Origin: Pseudomonadota bacterium
GTDB taxonomy: Bacteria > Myxococcota > Myxococcia > Myxococcales > Myxococcaceae
Assembly (NCBI GenBank): GCA_023424585.1
Contig: JAFADT010000258.1
Span: 1 to 8,101 of the forward strand
Direction: 5' to 3'
Length of the DNA: 8,101 nucleotides
In this document: piece after piece, positions 6,625 to 8,101 of the stretch
Numbering within the stretch: the first letter of the stretch is position 1
How the letters are laid out: each line of letters begins with the position of its first letter
Translations under genes and position numbers: made by a program
The notes under the pieces: generated by a model
What the model was told of the DNA's origin: nothing
Seen by the model: only the letters and a program-made list of their open reading frames with translations
The model's database searches: none

Positions 6625-7975
6625 CTTCCTCTGGGGCGTGGCCACCTCCGCGTATCAGATTGAAGGGGCCACCCGCGCGGATGGCCGCGGCGAGTCCATC
6701 TGGGACCGCTTCGCCGCGACCCCGGGGAAGATTCAAGACAGGTCCGACGGCTCGGTGGCCTGTGAGCACTACCGCCGCTGGCCGGAGGACATCGAGCTGA
6801 TGCGCTGGATGGGGCTCAAGTCCTACCGCTTCTCCATCGCGTGGCCGCGCATCCTCCCGGAGGGCCGGGGCCGGGTGAACACCCCGGGCGTGGACTTCTA
6901 CTCGCGCCTGGTGGACTCGCTGCTGGGGGCCGGCATCGAGCCCTTCGTCACGCTCTACCACTGGGACCTGCCGCAGGTGCTGGAGGACCAGGGCGGCTGG
7001 CCCGCGCGCGCCACCGGTGACGCCTTCGTGGAGTACGCGGACGTCATCAGCAGGGCCCTGGGCGACCGCGTGAAGCGGTGGATCACCCACAACGAGCCCT
7101 GGTGCATCAGCTACCTGGGCTATGGCAACGGCGAGCACGCGCCGGGCCACAAGGACTGGTCCAAGATGCTGGCCGCCGCGCACACGCTGCTCGTGTCGCA
7201 TGGCCAGGCGGTGAAGGTGCTGCGCGCCAACGTGAAGCACGCGGAGGTGGGCATCACCCTCAACCTCACGCCGGGCGAGCCCGCCTCGCCCAGCCCCGAG
7301 GACGCGGACGCCACGCGCGACTTCGACGGCGGCTTCAACCGCTGGTTCCTGGAGCCGCTCCACGGCCGGGGCTACCCGAAGGATGTGATTGAGGACCACG
7401 TGAAGGCGGGCCGCATCGCGTCCCCGCACCTGGACTTCATCCAGCCGGGCGACCTGGAGACCATCGCCACGCCCACCGACTTCCTGGGCGTGAACTTCTA
7501 CTCGCGCGCCGTCCTGCGCAGCACCCGCATCCCGGAGGAGCAGAACGCGCCGCGCACCGTGTTCGTGCGGCCGGACAAGACGGACATGGACTGGGAGGTG
7601 TGCCCGGCCTCCCTCACGCGCCTGCTGGTGCGCCTGGAGCAGGAGTACAAGCCGGGCCCCATCTACATCACGGAGAACGGCTGCGCGTACGCCACCGCCC
7701 CCAGCGCCGACGGCCGCGTGCACGACGCGCAGCGCGTGGAGTACCTGCGCGGGCACCTGGCGGCGTGCTGTGACGCCATCGCGCAGGGCGTGAAGCTGGC
7801 CGGGTACTTCGCGTGGTCGCTGCTGGACAACTTCGAGTGGGCCTACGGGTACACCAAGCGCTTTGGCCTGGTGTGGGTGGACTACGCCACCCAGCAGCGC
7901 ATCCCGAAGGACAGCGCCCACCTCTATCGCGACGTCGTGGCCCACAACGGCCTGGACGTGGAGCAGGCCGCTTGA
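6605..7975 (+). CDS. GH1 beta-glucosidase (cytoplasmic)
   Basis: This 456-residue enzyme, the usual length for bacterial GH1, should release glucose from the non-reducing end of short beta-glucosides by a retaining mechanism. The N-terminal signature FLWGVATSAYQIEGA is at 8-22, with Gln17 expected to bind sugar. THNEP at 161-165 carries the acid/base Glu164, and YITENG at 354-359 carries the nucleophile Glu357. His119 (LYHWDLP), Trp404 and Glu411-Trp412 (WSLLDNFEW) complete the glucose-binding site. There is no signal peptide, so it acts in the cytoplasm on imported oligosaccharides such as laminaribiose or cellobiose. It follows the transporter ATPase with a 20-base overlap and its own strong ribosome site. 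GH1 enzymes can also accept galactosides or fucosides; the GH16 partner makes beta-glucosidase the best reading. All catalytic residues are present and no damage is seen. Confidence 0.96.
   Translation: MRQFPPDFLWGVATSAYQIEGATRADGRGESIWDRFAATPGKIQDRSDGSVACEHYRRWPEDIELMRWMGLKSYRFSIAWPRILPEGRGRVNTPGVDFYSRLVDSLLGAGIEPFVTLYHWDLPQVLEDQGGWPARATGDAFVEYADVISRALGDRVKRWITHNEPWCISYLGYGNGEHAPGHKDWSKMLAAAHTLLVSHGQAVKVLRANVKHAEVGITLNLTPGEPASPSPEDADATRDFDGGFNRWFLEPLHGRGYPKDVIEDHVKAGRIASPHLDFIQPGDLETIATPTDFLGVNFYSRAVLRSTRIPEEQNAPRTVFVRPDKTDMDWEVCPASLTRLLVRLEQEYKPGPIYITENGCAYATAPSADGRVHDAQRVEYLRGHLAACCDAIAQGVKLAGYFAWSLLDNFEWAYGYTKRFGLVWVDYATQQRIPKDSAHLYRDVVAHNGLDVEQAA
7960..7963 (+). promoter_or_regulatory. 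Ribosome binding site for the TTG-started gene
   Basis: GGAG lies 8 bases before the TTG at 7972, inside the 3' end of the GH1 gene. It supports a start that would otherwise be missed because no ATG or GTG gives a full signal peptide here. Confidence 0.55.
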
Positions 7976-8101
7976 GAAAGCTCTTCCTGACGACGTGTCT
8001 GGCGCTGTGCGGCGGCACCCAGGCTTTCGCCCAGGTGCCCGGCGCGGGCGCACCCCTCCAGTCTCCGCCCTCGGCGCCGCCGCCCTCGGCCGGCCCCGTG
8101 G
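7972..8101 (+). CDS. Secreted protein of unknown function (N-terminal part, runs off the window)
   Basis: An open frame starts at TTG (7972) in a TTGA overlap with the GH1 stop and stays open for 43 codons to the window edge. Its translation starts MRKLFLTTCLALCGGTQAFA and then Q: a positive N-terminus, a hydrophobic core and an AFA|Q site, a good Sec signal peptide cut after residue 20. Cys13 sits in LALC, which is a poor lipobox, so a lipoprotein is unlikely. The mature start is rich in Pro, Ala and Ser, with a short in-frame DNA repeat (ccgccctcggc at 8065-8075 and 8080-8090). The body of the protein is outside the window and no family can be named. Its place at the end of a glucan operon would suit an outer-membrane porin or another secreted partner, but that is speculation. 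Confidence 0.68.
   Translation, partial: MRKLFLTTCLALCGGTQAFAQVPGAGAPLQSPPSAPPPSAGPV

Noticed and set aside
6596..8053. Long minus-strand open frame opposite the GH1 gene
   Set aside because: It is a composition shadow with a His/Val/Arg-rich translation and no recognisable domain, while the + strand holds a complete GH1 enzyme.
1..8101. tRNA, rRNA, CRISPR array, insertion sequence or riboswitch
   Set aside because: No cloverleaf, regularly spaced repeat, transposase or long non-coding leader was seen; coding sequence fills the window.

Overview
The window is 8.1 kb of very GC-rich DNA in which almost every third codon position is G or C. Gene style, myxobacteria-like proteins and lipoprotein-rich content point to the Myxococcota (a Corallococcus- or Myxococcus-like organism). 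That placement is an inference, because the window holds no rRNA or marker gene.

All of it is coding on the + strand, as one tightly packed gene string. In order: the C-terminal end of a ROK-family protein, most likely a sugar-responsive repressor (1-381); a lipoprotein GH16 endo-beta-1,3-glucanase of laminarinase type (378-1241); a lipoprotein solute-binding protein of the SBP_bac_5 (Opp/Dpp) family (1238-2881); a DppB-type permease (2884-3867); a DppC-type permease fused in frame to a DppD-type ATPase (3860-5632); a separate DppF-type ATPase with a C-terminal cysteine motif (5629-6624); a cytoplasmic GH1 beta-glucosidase (6605-7975); and the first 43 codons of a TTG-started secreted protein (7972 to the window edge). 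Each junction is either a 4-base stop/start overlap (ATGA, GTGA, ATGA, TTGA), a longer overlap (8 and 20 bases), or a 2-base gap. This strongly suggests one transcript with translational coupling. No internal promoter or terminator is visible, and no stretch without a gene exceeds 2 bases.

Read together, the genes make a self-contained beta-glucan pathway. A surface or periplasmic GH16 enzyme cuts beta-1,3-glucan (laminarin, or fungal wall glucan). The Opp-type binding protein, permeases and ATPases import the oligosaccharides. The cytoplasmic GH1 enzyme frees glucose, and the ROK protein senses the sugar and controls the operon. By family alone the transporter would be called a dipeptide/nickel importer, but its setting argues for oligosaccharides. 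The layout resembles the Thermotoga maritima laminarin/laminaribiose locus (ROK regulator, Opp-type transporter, GH16 laminarinase, beta-glucosidase). The most unusual points are the permease-ATPase fusion with a possible internal translation start for the ATPase half, the one-sided cysteine (iron-sulfur type) motif, and contrasting lipoprotein sorting residues on the GH16 enzyme and the binding protein.
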